From: Prunella strophiata | Taxonomy: Eukaryota; Chordata; Aves; Passeriformes; Prunellidae | Direction of reading: 5' to 3' | NCBI GenBank assembly: GCA_036583965.1 | Contig: JAZBQD010000015.1 | Coordinates: 71,960,330 to 72,024,329, forward strand | Length of the DNA stretch: 64,000 nucleotides | In this document: piece by piece, positions 38,466-52,200 of the stretch | Numbering within the stretch: the stretch's first letter is position 1 | Layout: the number at the start of each line of letters is the position of its first letter | Position numbers and translations under genes: made by a program | Notes under the pieces: generated by a model | The model's input: only the letters and a program-made list of their open reading frames with translations | Told to the model about the DNA's origin: nothing | Databases searched by the model: none

Positions 38466-40731
38466 GAAAGAGAAAGAAAAAAGTGATCATTTTTAATTAA
38501 ATTGTTTTGTAGTGAGCCATGAATATTCAGATATAAATCTATTCTGAAGGAACAGATTTAAGAGAAGAACACACTTAAGAATAAAAAAATGCATTTAGAA
38601 TACATAATTTTATATATTTTTAAATTAATGACTTGTACAGCATTAACTCAGCTGGAGGGTATCTTTATTAGTTTATCAAGTAATTTGAACTCATACATAT
38701 AGAAATTGGCCTCTTGGTCTTGATATACAAACTACACTATTTCAAAGCAAAAACATTAGCATTCTTTAACTTTTTGGATCCTTCCCTTTGTCTGATTCTC
38801 CATATTTATCAAGAAAATGATAAATTGCTTTCTCAAGTGAATAGTTACATGTGATTTCTGAAAGAAATTATGATTGTGAGTCCTGATTCTACTGATCATT
38901 ATGTGCATTTTTATATTGTTCAAATGTGCAGCTAAGTTAATTCAATTGGCCTAACAGGAGAGTAAATTTAGATGTGTTTGTGCTTCTATGTACAAGCAGT
39001 CAAGCAACAGAAGGTCTTAATTTTAAAATAATGATTTTTTTTTTTTTTTTAATAATGGGTTTTTTTTTTCCCAATAAAATGAAAGATACATTCAAATGAA
39101 TGATAAAATAAATTGTATATTCAATTAGGCAATTACTACACTTTCCTGCAAGGCATGTTCAATGTAGGTCTTTCTCACATGACAAGAATACACAAAGTAT
39201 TGAAGTTACTCATTACACCCATGACTGAAAGATTTTTCTGTACATTTTTGTAAGATACTTATAGGGGAGAACAACATCATCTGTTCCATCTAGTTAAAAA
39301 CAAAAAACCAAAAACAAACAAACAAACACAAAAAAAAAAAAAACACACAAAAAAAAAACCAACAACAAAACAAAAACCCAACAAAAAACAAGGACTGAAA
39401 TTATTTTAACTTTTTCAACAATTATATTTATTTTTTTCATTTATTTTCTGATGTTGAGACTAAATGCTCTTGTGGATGAGTAAAAGGATTAAAATCTCTA
39501 ATAGTTTTCCCTTTTCCCAGAAGATGCTGGATCACTTATGAATATGTCAGTATACCTCCTACTATCTATGTTCTGAACAATAGTGATGTAAATGAAATTA
39601 AATGCTTCCTTGTGTAGGTCTATTTTTACAGTAAAGAACTTTTGTAAATTATTTAGCAGATATGATAGTGTTAAAGAAAAAAAAATATTGTCTAATTTAC
39701 ATTAAAATTGTTCTAAAAGGTCTTTCAATTTCTACCTGACATCATATATGTAAACCTGGCAAGATGAAATCTACACATCATCATAAATTTCCTAATATCT
39801 ATGGTCTGTGGTTTATATTGACTCACTGTAGTGAGATGTTGTAGATTAAGAAGCCACTCCTTTGATGAGATAGTGAACTAAAATTCTTGCATTCAAGTCC
39901 ACTGAAATTAAAAATATTGAAGAAAAGTGTTGCCAGAGTCCTCAGACAAACAATAATAACTGCAAAGTGCTGAACTGGATGAAATTACTTTAATTTAAAT
40001 TACCTTTTGAAATGAAGTCTTAGTGGTGACAAGGGACAGTGACTCTTTTTGAAATAACAGTTTTTCTAATTTTACATTCCTTTTGTCTGATTTTCAGATT
40101 TACTAAATAACTGCAGCTTCATCTGACACACTGGGACTTGGGAGCAATCTTCCTTTCTGTAATTAGCACAATCCATAATAAGTAATGTACTGCTTTCCAC
40201 TCCAGAGTCCCTCTTCCAGTGTCCAGATTTCTTTGTGATAGATATCACCTCACCAGCCAGAAAAAAATGTAATATCTCAGGTGGCGTTCTTGCTGGCAGA
40301 ATGAATTACTAGATGTTGCTGGTAAGAACACAATGATGTGAAAGCCTGTGCCACCTCATCCAAATAAGTTAGAAAAGAAAATCAAGTCATGCATAAAGAG
40401 GGAATTACCACTTCCAGGAATTCCAGCTTAGCCCTTTTTAAGTAGCAAACTTGTACAAAACGTAACAAAGGTCATTATGTTCAATGAATCATTTGTGGTT
40501 GATTCGTAGTAATCCCCAATATCACTTGTCTGACTTCCACAGAAACACTGTACAGTATCCATATTAATCTCAGGATCACAATGAATTTTCACTACATTTT
40601 GACTTTTCCAATTTTAGTCACGCTTCTCCTCACCAGTACTGTAATGGCCTTTCAATAAATAATGTAGCTTTTGGAGTCAGGATGGCAGATTCACCATCAG
40701 AATTTTTATCCTAATGCTACCTTGTTATTCA
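38466..40731. other. Intronic DNA upstream of the microexon
   Basis: The first part of the intron (transcript-proximal to the microexon). It holds T runs at 39035-39050 and 39060-39069 and the A/C-rich block at 39296-39391. No exon or element recognised. Confidence 0.6.
39296..39391. repeat. A/C-rich low-complexity block
   Basis: About 95 bases of A with interspersed C (caaacaaacaaac, acacac and long A runs). It is the complement-style counterpart of the G/T-rich blocks elsewhere in the window. Confidence 0.9.
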
Positions 40732-40920
40732 ATATGTGGAACATGAACCAGGCTGAGCAGGGCAGTGGTGAGTCCCCATCCCTGGAGGTATTTAAAACAT
40801 GTGTAGATGTGACACCTGGGACATGGTTTAGTGGTGGACTTGGCAGTGCTGGGTTAATGCTTGGACTCGATGGTCACAAAGGTCTTTTCCAACATAAAAG
40901 ATTCTGTGATTCTCTATTGA
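40732..40920 (+). mobile_element. CR1 LINE 3'-end fragment
   Basis: A short CR1 3' end, recognisable from gagtccccatccctggaggt (the SPSLEVFK coding end), tggtttagtggtggacttgg and ggtcttttccaacataaaag, followed by gattctgtgattctctat, a variant of the ATTCTATG tandem end. The 5' border is indistinct near 40732, where a weak match to the NRLPRAVVE segment begins. No coding potential remains. It lies in the intron upstream of the CTNND2 microexon, antisense to the gene. Confidence 0.9.
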
Positions 40921-43900
40921 AGTTGTATTTGCTCCTACAAAGATATCAGTATATTCTTGTATAGAAAGAGTGATGTTTTCCTTAGTTAAATTCATGTTCT
41001 TTAGCTTTTTAACAATCCAGTATAGCTGGATATTGAAGCTGCCATTTCTTGGTTGCAATCCAATGCCAGAGCCTTGCAAACAAACATTTAAAGGGTTTCA
41101 CTAGAAAACTTTATTATAATTTGCCATAGTTTTAATCTAAATACTCTTTATTTTTCTTTTTTCCCTTTTTTTAACTGAGCTTCCCCTGCTTTTGGCCTGA
41201 AAAAGATTCCTGACTGAAGCAACCTGACTTGTTTGTGCAGGAAGCCTTTAGGCTGTCACACGACTGTGCCAAATCTGCTTGAGTGAATAAAAGGGCACCC
41301 TTTTCTGTCCTTTTCTATCAGGTGTTTCCCAGCTGCACAAAAGATCAGTACAATTGACTGTATGGTTACACCAAATAGGGCACCCTTTTCTGTCCTTTTC
41401 TATCAGGTGTTTCCCAGCTGCACAAAAGATCAGTACAATTGACTGTATGGTTACACCAAATACATGGAAAGATAAAAAACAATAATTAAGTTTGTAATAA
41501 TTAATAATTAATTCCTATAAGAAGTATTGTCCTAATAAATTTTTCAGCATGTTCAGCAAAATGTATTTTTGCTTCATATTTTTTTATAAAGAAAAAATGC
41601 ATTAGCAACCACTTTCCTGCATATTCCTGTGCCTCATTATGTAAGTTTGCAAATGTTAGTATCTTTGACTGAGGAAGATGAGCAATAAAATTCTTTATCA
41701 AGTTGTTCTGAGCTATGGTAAACTGACCCCACCTTGAAGAAGAGTTTGAAGAAGGAATTTTAACCAGAACTACATTAGTATAGCATTAGAAAATCCTAGC
41801 ATAAAAAATGACTGAGCTGAGAACTCAAGCAGGTAGAATTTCTACCTCCCTTAAGCCAAACTCAGAAGAATAATTGTGATTTATTTATCCTTCTTTTATT
41901 TTTGGTAGTCATTGCATCCTGTATATACTTCAAATGTTCTAGGTACAAATAAGACTACTGTTCTACTTAATTCTACCTGACTTACAGAAATAATCCTCCA
42001 TCACTATTCAACTATGCAAAACTTGATTCTTCTATGCTTATATTGTCCTTGGAAAATTCAATGTATTGAAGGAAAATTGCAAGGAAGCTGAATAACCTAA
42101 GAAAGAGAAGAAAAAGAAGATAACCCAAACAAATGGACAAAACACTTGACTAAACAAAAGAAGAATACTGTTATATGTTTAGTTCTTGATGTTAATGTTT
42201 AAGCTAATGAACCTATCTTCTGTAAGGATGCACTACACTGTGCTTAAAGCTTTACCTTTAATAACTACCTAGGAAGGGAGATATTCCAGTAAAAATTGTT
42301 TTACCTCCCTAGGCAAGAATGAACCAAGTAAATATCCACAGAACAGTCATCTTGATTCCAGCTGAACTCACACGTTCCCATTTCTGCTCGAATGTCATAA
42401 AGCACCAAAGCAGTGAGAACCCTCTGTGTGTGCCCTTGCATATGGAGAAGGTGAAAGGCAAATGAGCACAGCATGCTGCAGGGAGCTCGTTTTGGGGAGC
42501 ATCACCCGGGGAGCTCCACCTGCCTCTGCACAGCAAGGAAAGAGCAGCAGCACAGAGCATTGCAAAAATGCAGATTTTCTACAGCCAGCTGAGGACGTCT
42601 ATTACCAGCAGCTCCGTACATCAAGTTTATCCCTTTTCAGGCACAAATGGAAAAATCCCAGACTGACCTACAGTTTGTCCATAAACAAGCAACAAACCAG
42701 GCCTTAGGGAGCCTTCATTTTTTCCTGTGCCTCAAGTCAAGTTAAACAAGAAGTGCGTGCCCCTTCACGATGGACTTGACAGGAATCCACCATGATAAGA
42801 TGGAATTCTGTATAGACACCCAGCATCTGCATAACAAGGTGAGTTACAGAAGACCATCAAACACCCCTCCCAGCAATTTGTGGGCGTCAAAAGCAGTTTT
42901 GGTGGTGTAGCAGTGAATGCTCCAGATGACACCAAAGTAATGCTTTCCTGGACAACATTCACCAGCCATATTTCTATAAAAGCAACCAAAGTCCTCAAGG
43001 GAGGTAACCCAGAAGTGGGGAATGCTACTGAGTATCCTGGCAGAAAAGAAAGCTGCCTGAGACATCCTCAGACTGTGTTGCTATTAGGGCTTATACAAAC
43101 GTCCAAGGGTTCACTTCCAAAGCAGGTGCTGGGAAGCAGCAAGGGCACCTTGGACTCAGCTGAACTCCTAGAAGGTGGATGTGTGCCTTTGGCACAGGCA
43201 GCAGGGCCAATGGTAGGCAAAGGTAAGTAACACCAAACCCCAGCCCAAGACACGTTTTGCATACTACCTGGACACAGCAGTACTTGCAGCATCACTTGGG
43301 TTTAGTTTTAGATATCACATGTGAGACCAGGCCACTTCAGAGGAATGCCTTGATAGGTTCAGAACCATTCAGTGCAAGAAGGAGCTCCACTGCTCCTTCT
43401 TGTGTGAGCTCCTGCACACACTTCTCCAGCAGTATTATTTACTATGCAGCCTGCAGAAATTGTTTTTATCACATGCACCAAAATACATCAGTGCACATGC
43501 ACAGCAGGCCAAAGCAGCCATTGCCTTGCTGCTCCCCAGAAGAACACCACAGCAAAGAAACTCACTTCTTGTTGGGGAGGGAGGTAGGTTTTCTTTCATT
43601 CACTGCTTCTGGCACACTCATTGCTTTATCACTGAGCCTGTACACAGGCTGCCAGGGCAAATTCACACTTTTGTATTCCTCTAATTATCCAAGAAATGTT
43701 TGTGTGCCTCTCCTTTGTATGAAGTCATTCAGTTTACAGTTGTCACTCATTTTTTGAAAAAGCGCTATAGCTATCTGCTACACCAAAATATTTTTCTTGT
43801 TTTCTAAAATAATTAATGAAATTATATATAGCATTACTCTAGAAAAGCTACAAAAGGATTTTACAAGGAGTTGTATCAGCACATAATCTTTAAAATTATT

Positions 43901-45854
43901 TCTACAATGGAGCTACACAAACATTACTTTATATAATTATAGGCAGATACTGGCTCACTGATTTTTAAATTGTTTTTTTGTTGTGGAAAGTGGAACAAAA
44001 AAGATCCAGAAGCATTTCACAAAAAGCAAGGAGGCTGGAAAACTAATATTCCATCTAAAGCAAAGGAGAAGCAGATTTTAAATCAGCAGTACATTTCAGG
44101 TTATCTGCAAAATAGTAAACAACTTTTAGTATCAACTATCTGGTGGGGGAAAAAACCAACCAACCTAAGAATAAATTTTACATTAAATAATCCTGCAAAA
44201 AAGTAACAACCCTTCAATAAATTGCCATAGTAGAAATAATCCTCAAGAGCAACTTTTGGGTTTTGAGGCCAATTTAAAATTACATCAAAATCTATGACAC
44301 TGGTAGTCACTCCCTTCACCTCTATAAATGTGACACTGTAGGCTCTCTCAAATATTGAATAGCAGTCTATTAGTCAGCTGTGGTATCAACTTGGCTGCCC
44401 TATCAAGAAGTCCTTTTTTTGATGCTCCAACAAATCTCATCCAGTCCCCTACAATGATCCTGGAAAATGTGAAAAAACATTCCAACAAACCAAAATAAAT
44501 AAACAATACCCCCAAAAACCCACACATATTTTACTGATGGCTGCTTTCTTGTACCTTGGAAATTTCAAAGTGATTTTTAAAATGATTACAAAGTTCTTAG
44601 CTGTAGATGCCAGGAAACCATTCAGGTGGTTAATTCCCAACTCTATTAGAACAGCCTCGCTTCAAGTTCCTGCAGGGAAAGAAAACTGTCTAATTTTTTT
44701 CACAGAAAAATTATTGTTATTCCCTAGGTTTTAGAAAATCAATGGCAGAACTTTGTGGCTGGGCTGTGAAAGTTTTTTACTTCTTTCCAATGATGCAGGG
44801 AAATATTTGCAGCCAAATTTCCAAACAGGTCTCAAAAATCAATGCTTTCCTCTACATTTAATACTTGCAGAAATTTGCAGACATTATTTTCTTTTAAAAA
44901 CAATTTTTAAACTGCTCCAGTCCTATTTATATTCACTTTCCCTGTGCTGACTGTGCTTAATAGGACTGTTGGGTTTCTTCTTATTTAAATGTGATTTTAA
45001 GTTCAGGTGCTCCACCACTAAGAACAAGGTTCAAGTACACAGCATGCATGGAAAGGCAGCAGCAGCCTTGCATTCCACACAGTACACTGCTAAAGGGCTT
45101 GCAAAGCAGGTGCCAGAGGCTGTTATTTGATGGACAAAGCATAACACAGCCTCTTCTCCTCTAGTTTATGAACATCACTCCTGAAATAGTCTACAAGAGC
45201 ATCAATTATAGTAAATTTTATTTTGTTACTGAATTAATTTCACACAGACCAAACTCCCAAAACCCATTTACTTCAGTTTTGAATGAACTTGGTCACCTAG
45301 GGAGAGAACACTTGCTACTTCACTTGCAACCAGCCAGTTTCCTTTAGCTTCAGTTCTGAAGACAGACCTGGCATGACAATGAATACAGAGAATTCCTTCA
45401 GAGTGGAAGCCTTCCAAGCTCTGCTGTTCTAAGGGAAATAATTTAGAGGGCAATAGGTACTTTGTGTATTTATTTAACTTTAAACTTGGGCACAATAAAA
45501 CATTAGGGAAACAAGTACCTGTGATTGCACTGTTCTCACTCTTCCCCTGATGTCCCTTTCATGCCCTTCCACATTCCAGACAGGATACTGGGCTAGATAG
45601 ACCCCAGCTCTGAATCAATACAATCACTCTTCTGTTCTTATTTAGAGAAGCCAAAATCAAACCAAATTACTTAATTTTGTAATTTCCCATTATTAATTAA
45701 TTAAGAAAAAGGATAATGGTTCACAGAAAGAAGGAATTAGCTCAAGGCTGGGTATCTGCTAATACTGTTAGTCCTTCTGGTTTGCTTCAAACCTATTTTT
45801 ATTTGAGAAAAGAGCTCATTTCCCAAACTGAACATAGCTACACACAAACACATT
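40921..45854. other. Intronic DNA without genes
   Basis: Upstream CTNND2 intron. Apart from the 85-bp duplication, I see no recognisable feature. 42.4-43.6 kb is slightly more GC-rich with longer open frames on both strands, but these have no similarity I recognise and no splice or start context that supports a gene. Confidence 0.5.
41293..41462. repeat. Exact 85-bp tandem duplication
   Basis: An 85-bp unit beginning gggcacccttttctgtcc and ending ggttacaccaaata occurs twice head to tail (41293-41377 and 41378-41462). By eye I find no mismatch between the two copies. A gtgaataaaa string precedes the first copy. An identical pair in neutral intron DNA means a very recent duplication, a polymorphism or an assembly artefact. 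Confidence 0.95.
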
Positions 45855-46240
45855 TAGAAGAGAGTAGAATTAGAATATTTCAATTGCAAGGGACCTACAA
45901 TCACCATTAAGTCCAAATACCTGATCACTCCAGGCCTGACTGAAGGTTATACAGCAGGTTATTAAGATCATTGTCCAAAAGGTTCTTAAACACTGCCAGG
46001 TTTGGGGCCTCAACCACCTCTCTAGGAGCTGGTGTTCAAGGAACCACCTCTCACTGCTCAAGTGTTTGACCACCCTCTTGGTAAGGAAATGCTTCTTCAT
46101 GCCCAGTTTGAACATCCCCTGACACAGCTTTGAACTGTTCCCAGGTGTGCTCTTGTCTCTGGATCCCAGGGAGAAGAGCTCAGCTCTTCCCTCCCTCCTT
46201 CACCTCCTCAGTGAGCAGTGAGCTCACTGGTCAGCCTTGT
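45855..46240 (-). mobile_element. Old CR1 LINE 3'-end fragment (minus strand)
   Basis: Read on the minus strand, this matches the end of a CR1 ORF and its 3' untranslated region. Useful landmarks on the plus strand are aaggaaatgcttcttcatgc (NFFT equivalent), ggggcctcaaccacctctct (EVVEAP equivalent), ctctggatcccagggagaag and the weak tail ttgcaagggacctacaatca. It is diverged and interrupted, so it is older than the 12.5- and 20.9-kb copies. The borders are approximate. Confidence 0.75.
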
Positions 46241-49200
46241 TAAATTTTAAATTTTGCCGCTTCTGCACAGCAGAGCAGTTTAGACAGCAGTGCACCGTGT
46301 TATTCCTTCAGTCCCAGTGGTGGTATTTGGATCTGATCCAAACCCAGCAAGCATCTAAAATAGAATCAGAAATGGCAAATTAGAGAAATCAATAGTGGAG
46401 AGATAGAATCATTTCTGCCCTAAGGCAACAGAGCAGTCTGGTGCCTAAATCACACCACAGCCTATCAGTACCCATAAAACTGTGTTCTTCAAGCATGCCT
46501 TATTGACAACATTGCTCAAAAAGTAGGATAGTGGTTGCCATGCTTTAAAGAAAAAAGTACCATGCCCTAAAAGATAAAGTGAGGTCTAGTTTCTTCACTC
46601 CCTCCTCCCTCTTATTCCAAAAGTTTAGCTATTAAAGCACTGTGCACAATGTGATGGAATCAGTTATCATACTTTGTGAGAAATCAAAACAGTGATTAAG
46701 TTCAATGTAACCATCAGGCTATTCCCTGTCTTTCCTATTGAAACCTCTATTCTGTATAGAAAACAATACATTATTTTAGTTAAGAAACTCCATTTCAAAA
46801 GACACCACCACAGTTACATTTTCTTCACACCAAGTTTTGAAAGATGCCTTCAGGGAAAGTGTGCAGACAGTAGCACTGAGGATAGGTATTTTCCCAGTGG
46901 AGCAGAAAAAGGTACTGAAGACCAAGGAGTGAGAGTGAATTTCTTGTAAGGTGCCTTAAACAACCTGTGTTTTGATGCTGGGTAAGAAACATTCAGTGAA
47001 TATGAGATCAATTCTTTTCTGAGGCACATAGTTCCCTATGCATTGTATGAGCACTGTGGTTTGGGTGTTAACTCAAACCATGGATGCATGGAGACAGTCA
47101 CCTAAAAATAAGCAATACAACACACTTTTTCAGTGTATTTTTGGTTCTGGTCCTTGGTACCATTGCATTCATTTCCAAATAAATATGGTGTAATGTAAAT
47201 GAAATTCCTTTAAGGAAATCCACTTCTTTAAATGAGGATATTGTAGTATTTTTTTCCTAAGGACAGCTGACTGCTAGAGCAGGTAAAAAAGACACAGCAG
47301 TAGTAACATGAAGCTCCTCATCTTCTCAATACCAACAAATTGCACAAGGATATCCTTTCTGCAGAAGAGTTAATCCTTAACATGAAGATCAAGCTGAGAG
47401 CCTTATGCTGACCATTTTTTTAGATAAATTATGTAAAGTATGATCACACTTTATATGACTATTTCAGCTACAATATTTGTTCTGTGCTGTCCTTGGTAAA
47501 TAATAGAAAGGGATTTTCTCTAGGTTTTGAGGGGATGACTCATTTTAAATTCAGCACTTCCTTAGGGAAATAAAGCAGACAGAAGCCAGACGGCCTCTAC
47601 CTTGAAGAAAGTTTATTCCATGCCAGAAATTCCCAATACACACACACAGAGCCTGTCACTGTGTGAAATTGCATATCACAGCCCTTCCCAGTTCTTCTCC
47701 CTTACAGCCTCTTCACATTAGCTTCACTCAGCTGCTTCCAAGAAACCTCCCTCCACAGGGCTCCTCACCTTCACCTCTTTCATTGTAAACAATTCTTTCC
47801 TTTACTTTGCATTCATTTTCCCCTCTAAAGAAGAAAATACAGAACCAGGATGTTTCTTCTTTTTATTTAGCCACTTCCTTCCCTGCAGCTTATGCCTGTT
47901 GGAGCCAAGAAGCAAACTCCTACTGTGCCTCCACAGTGGTCGGAAGGCCCCTGTAACTAACAAAGAATAGTCTCAATGTCAATATATTGTCTGAATTTGG
48001 CACTGAAGAGACTGCATGGTGGTCACCTATACCTTATAGGTTGTCTTTTGTTTCTGTATTCTCCACCAGATGTGTGAACATGAAACACTCCCATGAAACA
48101 GAAGCAGATTCTGCAGGAAGCAGGAAAGATTTTGTTGATCTTTTTTATGGGAGAATTTGGCAACATTTGGTTCAGTCCCCACTTAAAGCTGGGGTACTTT
48201 CAAAGTACTGTCCTGGACATAATGTAGAAAGGCACATGGGAGACTCCATCACTATTTTGCTTTTCAGCATTTGTTCAGTTAATTATCTTTTTTTTAATAG
48301 AAAATAAAGACTTATAAAAGGTGAAATTAGAAGAGTTTGGTGAATTTAGATGAAACAATTGAAGTCTGAAAAGGGAGCACACCTGGTTTTCATAATTTAG
48401 CAAGGCTAAAGAACAGGAGAAAATAGTCAGAGAAAGCACATGTGGGACAAGGACAAACAAGTTCAAACTGGTCACTGAAATTTTTGATGGAACTTAAAAA
48501 GAGGTATTAAAACATCACAGAAGCAACCAATCCCACGCAATCTGAATTGAGGTGTCAAAACTATACTCACTCTGCTCTTAGAAGGTTGGTTGGTAAGTTT
48601 ATTAGAAAGAGCTGATATTAGTTCCAGCTCCAAGGAACTGGAGGACAGCCCAGCATGGTGCCTCCAGTTCTGTATTTGAAATAACCTTAATCTGTGATGC
48701 TGGCAAATTGATGATTGTTGCAGAGCAGTATCCACACATAACTGATACCACCAGAAACACCAGGCAATAGAGTTTTATAGAAGCAGCCAGTACCAAGAAT
48801 AATGTATGTAAGAACTGATGAGTGGTACGTTTACATTTCAGTGGATGAACATAAAGGCAACAGAAAACTACTTTCTAACCTAAAATGTAAGATGAATGTA
48901 AAGGTAATTGGGTCTGTTAGGTGGGTGATAAGCAGCTGGATCAACCCAATGAAAAATTGCTATTGGTTTATAATTTTAACAACAGGAGTGAAAGTTCTTA
49001 TTTGTAAACTGTCTGTTTGTATATAGAGTTGACAAATTATCCAAGTAACTAGAATGGCACATGGTAATAACAGCTATTTAGCTATATGGATAACCTTTAA
49101 TCACACATTTATTACTGAAAATGACTAAAATTATATTAATGCAAGCTGACAAAAAGTAAATGTAACCTTTAGACAGATTGGGAGCATTGCTGTAAGCACA

Positions 49201-52200
49201 GAGTCTTTTTATTCTGGGTTTTTCCACCACTAAGGTGCAGAGGGGGAAACAAGAATGAGTTCCCTATGAAAATAATATTTCTTCCATATTCATTGCCTAC
49301 CAGTAGAAATACAACACAGGAGACATGACACAAGTAAAACCAGGTTCACAGGTCAGACATTTAGCAAAGACAGATGTAAAAAATATGCTGTATTTTTAAA
49401 AATTATATGCAGGCGTTAAGAAGAAAATTCCTAAAGAGTAAAAGGATTTTTTTAGAATTAAGAAGAAAATATCTTACAGATATTGCACTAGTGATGCTGA
49501 AACAAATACTATTTTCAATCATCTTTATTCTTAGAAGAATATTACAATATAAAACATTGTGAAAGTTACTAGAAAATTAAACCAATCCTTTGAAATTTTG
49601 CTTTGTTAACAAAAGGATGAAACCACCTTTCTACTTATATATTCTTTGCATCCAGAACATGAAGTCTCACAAGATAGTTTAACATTGAATCTTTTAATTT
49701 CATATATAATCTACACATTTCAATATTGAATTACTTCTGTTGCAATTACTTTGCAACAGAACTTTATGTCCTGATCCAGTCCTGAAGATCTGCCAACAAG
49801 GTGAACCATGAAGTGATGTACTCTAGTAGCCAGAGTTAGACTAAAACTCTGATCAGATCCAAAAACAAGTGCTCAGTCAACTTTGGAAATTCTACACACA
49901 ACTTTGTTCTTTTTGGCTTTTCTATAACCCCTCTATTGCTCACTGTCTGCATATTGATGCAAGAACCAAATTCCCTGTCTGTACCTATTGCCATGCAGCT
50001 GATAGTGCTACAGCTGAATTGCAATTTTTTTCCTAACACTTGTGGCCTGTTTTGGGGAATCTTACCAATACTCATGAAAAACAAAAGCATACCCTTGAAT
50101 TCCATATTACTGTTCTGTTAAGCTGCTAAAAAGACCATCTTTCTTTCCACAAAATGGGGAGACCAAAACAGAGTGTAAATTGGACAAGTAGTGAAAGCCA
50201 TGTGTTATTTATTGCAAATTTTTCCAACACAAATACTAAAGAAGTGACTTCACAAACATTACAGGTTCTCACGTTGCATTGAAAAAAAAATGCAGGAAGT
50301 TTAGCTATATGCTTTTATAGTTTGTAAATATTTAAGAGACCAATTAGACTGTCACTTATGGTAGCACTGAGTTCGTATCTAAGAATGTTTCAATAAAAGA
50401 ATTCAACTGCTGAGATGACTTGTTTGATGAAACAAAATTCTATCTACTGCAGTTCTCAAACCACTTCAAATTTGAAAGTTGTAAAACTTTAAAGTATTAA
50501 GATAGGGCAGTGATCCTCATCCTGTGCATGGGACCATCTAATACTTTCTGTAAAGTCTGCACAATTACGCAGAAAAGTCTTAAACTATATTTGGTTAAAT
50601 AAAAGCACTAATTTTCTCTGCTGACTCTGCTGAAACAGCAGACAAGGGAAATGAAAACCAGATCTCAAGTAACTAGCTGAGCTTTACACTGGCAGATACA
50701 ATTCTTTGAAAGTCCTTTGTTTTGGTGAAAAGGTTACTGAACCATAAGAAAATTGAGTTCTTGGCTACCTATGCAAATCCCTCTCTAGGATGCCTCAACA
50801 TCATTTGTTCAAAACAATTAATTAAAATTATTTCTTTCCCATGCCTTGTAGATCCAGAATCCAGTTAGTTTTCACTAAAGCCACTAAGTAATATTTTCCT
50901 CTTCATGCCCACCTAAATCACCATGTTCCATGTTCAGAAATACTACATATACATAGAAGTTACCAGCTTTGCACTTATTTTAGCTTTCTTTTCTCTAATT
51001 ACACTAAATGAAACTTTGAGGGGCTCTCAACTGAGTTATGCCATCATTTACTAACTCTCTTAACTTCCTTCTCTTTGAATATCTTAATCTAGGCTTAAAA
51101 GCTGATTGTAAAATTGAGTTTTTTTATATTACTTATTCAGTGCATCTTGGAAATAGTCCAATCAAAAAGCTAAATCTGTTCTCACTGCAAAACAGAGCTA
51201 ATATGAAAAGCCAGGAAACCGATTTATTTTTTTCTCTCTGAATATAAATCACATAAAATCTGTTCTAGACTTCACAAAATTAATTTTTCACAGTACAGAA
51301 ATGCTAAAGCTGAGACTTGAAAACAATAATTTTGCTTAAGAATGCAATGAGTTTTGTAGCCATTTTGAGGAAGAACAGCATTTGCAAGTTAGCTTCAGGG
51401 CAGTCAGTGTCAAGAGCAGAGACAAATTTTTACTGCCCATCATGTAGCAGAACTTTGCCCAAAGCCAGATCAATGAGTGCTGGCTGGGAGGTATTCCCAG
51501 CCTTCAATTGTTAAAAACTGTATCCAGATCATAATGGGGTTTTTTTTGTTTAAAAAAAAAAAACCAAAACAGTAAGCAAAAAGTTTATAAAGAAAACATG
51601 AGAAGACCCACTGATAACCAAAATTCTAAGAATCTCAATTTCAACAATTTCTTGTGTTGAGAAATATAGTTCAATAAAACCCTGTGCACAACAACTGAAT
51701 AGTTTAGACTTCGATATAAAACAGTTTTGCTGTTAAGATGGACTGGAATAGAAGTGACCTGTTTTCCTGTTTTCAACAAGAATGATGTTCTACTCAGGGA
51801 TAATAGTAAGGAGAATTTGAATAATATGGTAAAGTCTATGTCCCATGATGAACTATACTGTGTCCAGTCCATAAGTGAAATAAGCATATGTAATCACACA
51901 TTTTGTTATTCCATCAAGCTTGGGGTGGCAATTTCTAAAATGACATTACAAAGTATCATACCTATTTAAGAAAGGAGATAAAAATCAAAACTAACAACTC
52001 AAACCTAGGCTGGCTACTAAAGTTAAAAATTTGCTAATAAGTTAAAAGGAAAAGAAGTAAATGCACTTGATTTTATTAAGGCTTCACAGAGCACAATTTC
52101 TTTCATGGAGTAAAAAAAAAGGAAAAGTAGATCTAATACATCTGGAATTCCATTGGGCATTTAACCCATTATCAGATGACATTGCCAAGTTAATAGCTTC

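Noticed and set aside
42840..43450. Possible degraded CR1 remnant
   Set aside because: Only a short match (agatgacaccaaag) to CR1; the flanking sequence does not follow the element.
43257..43757. 166-codon plus-strand open frame
   Set aside because: No recognisable domain, no supporting splice or promoter context, and frames of this length occur by chance in 64 kb.
47580..47700. Minus-strand AATAAAC followed by text resembling a retroviral U5
   Set aside because: No convincing upstream promoter element, terminal TG/CA or repeat partner.
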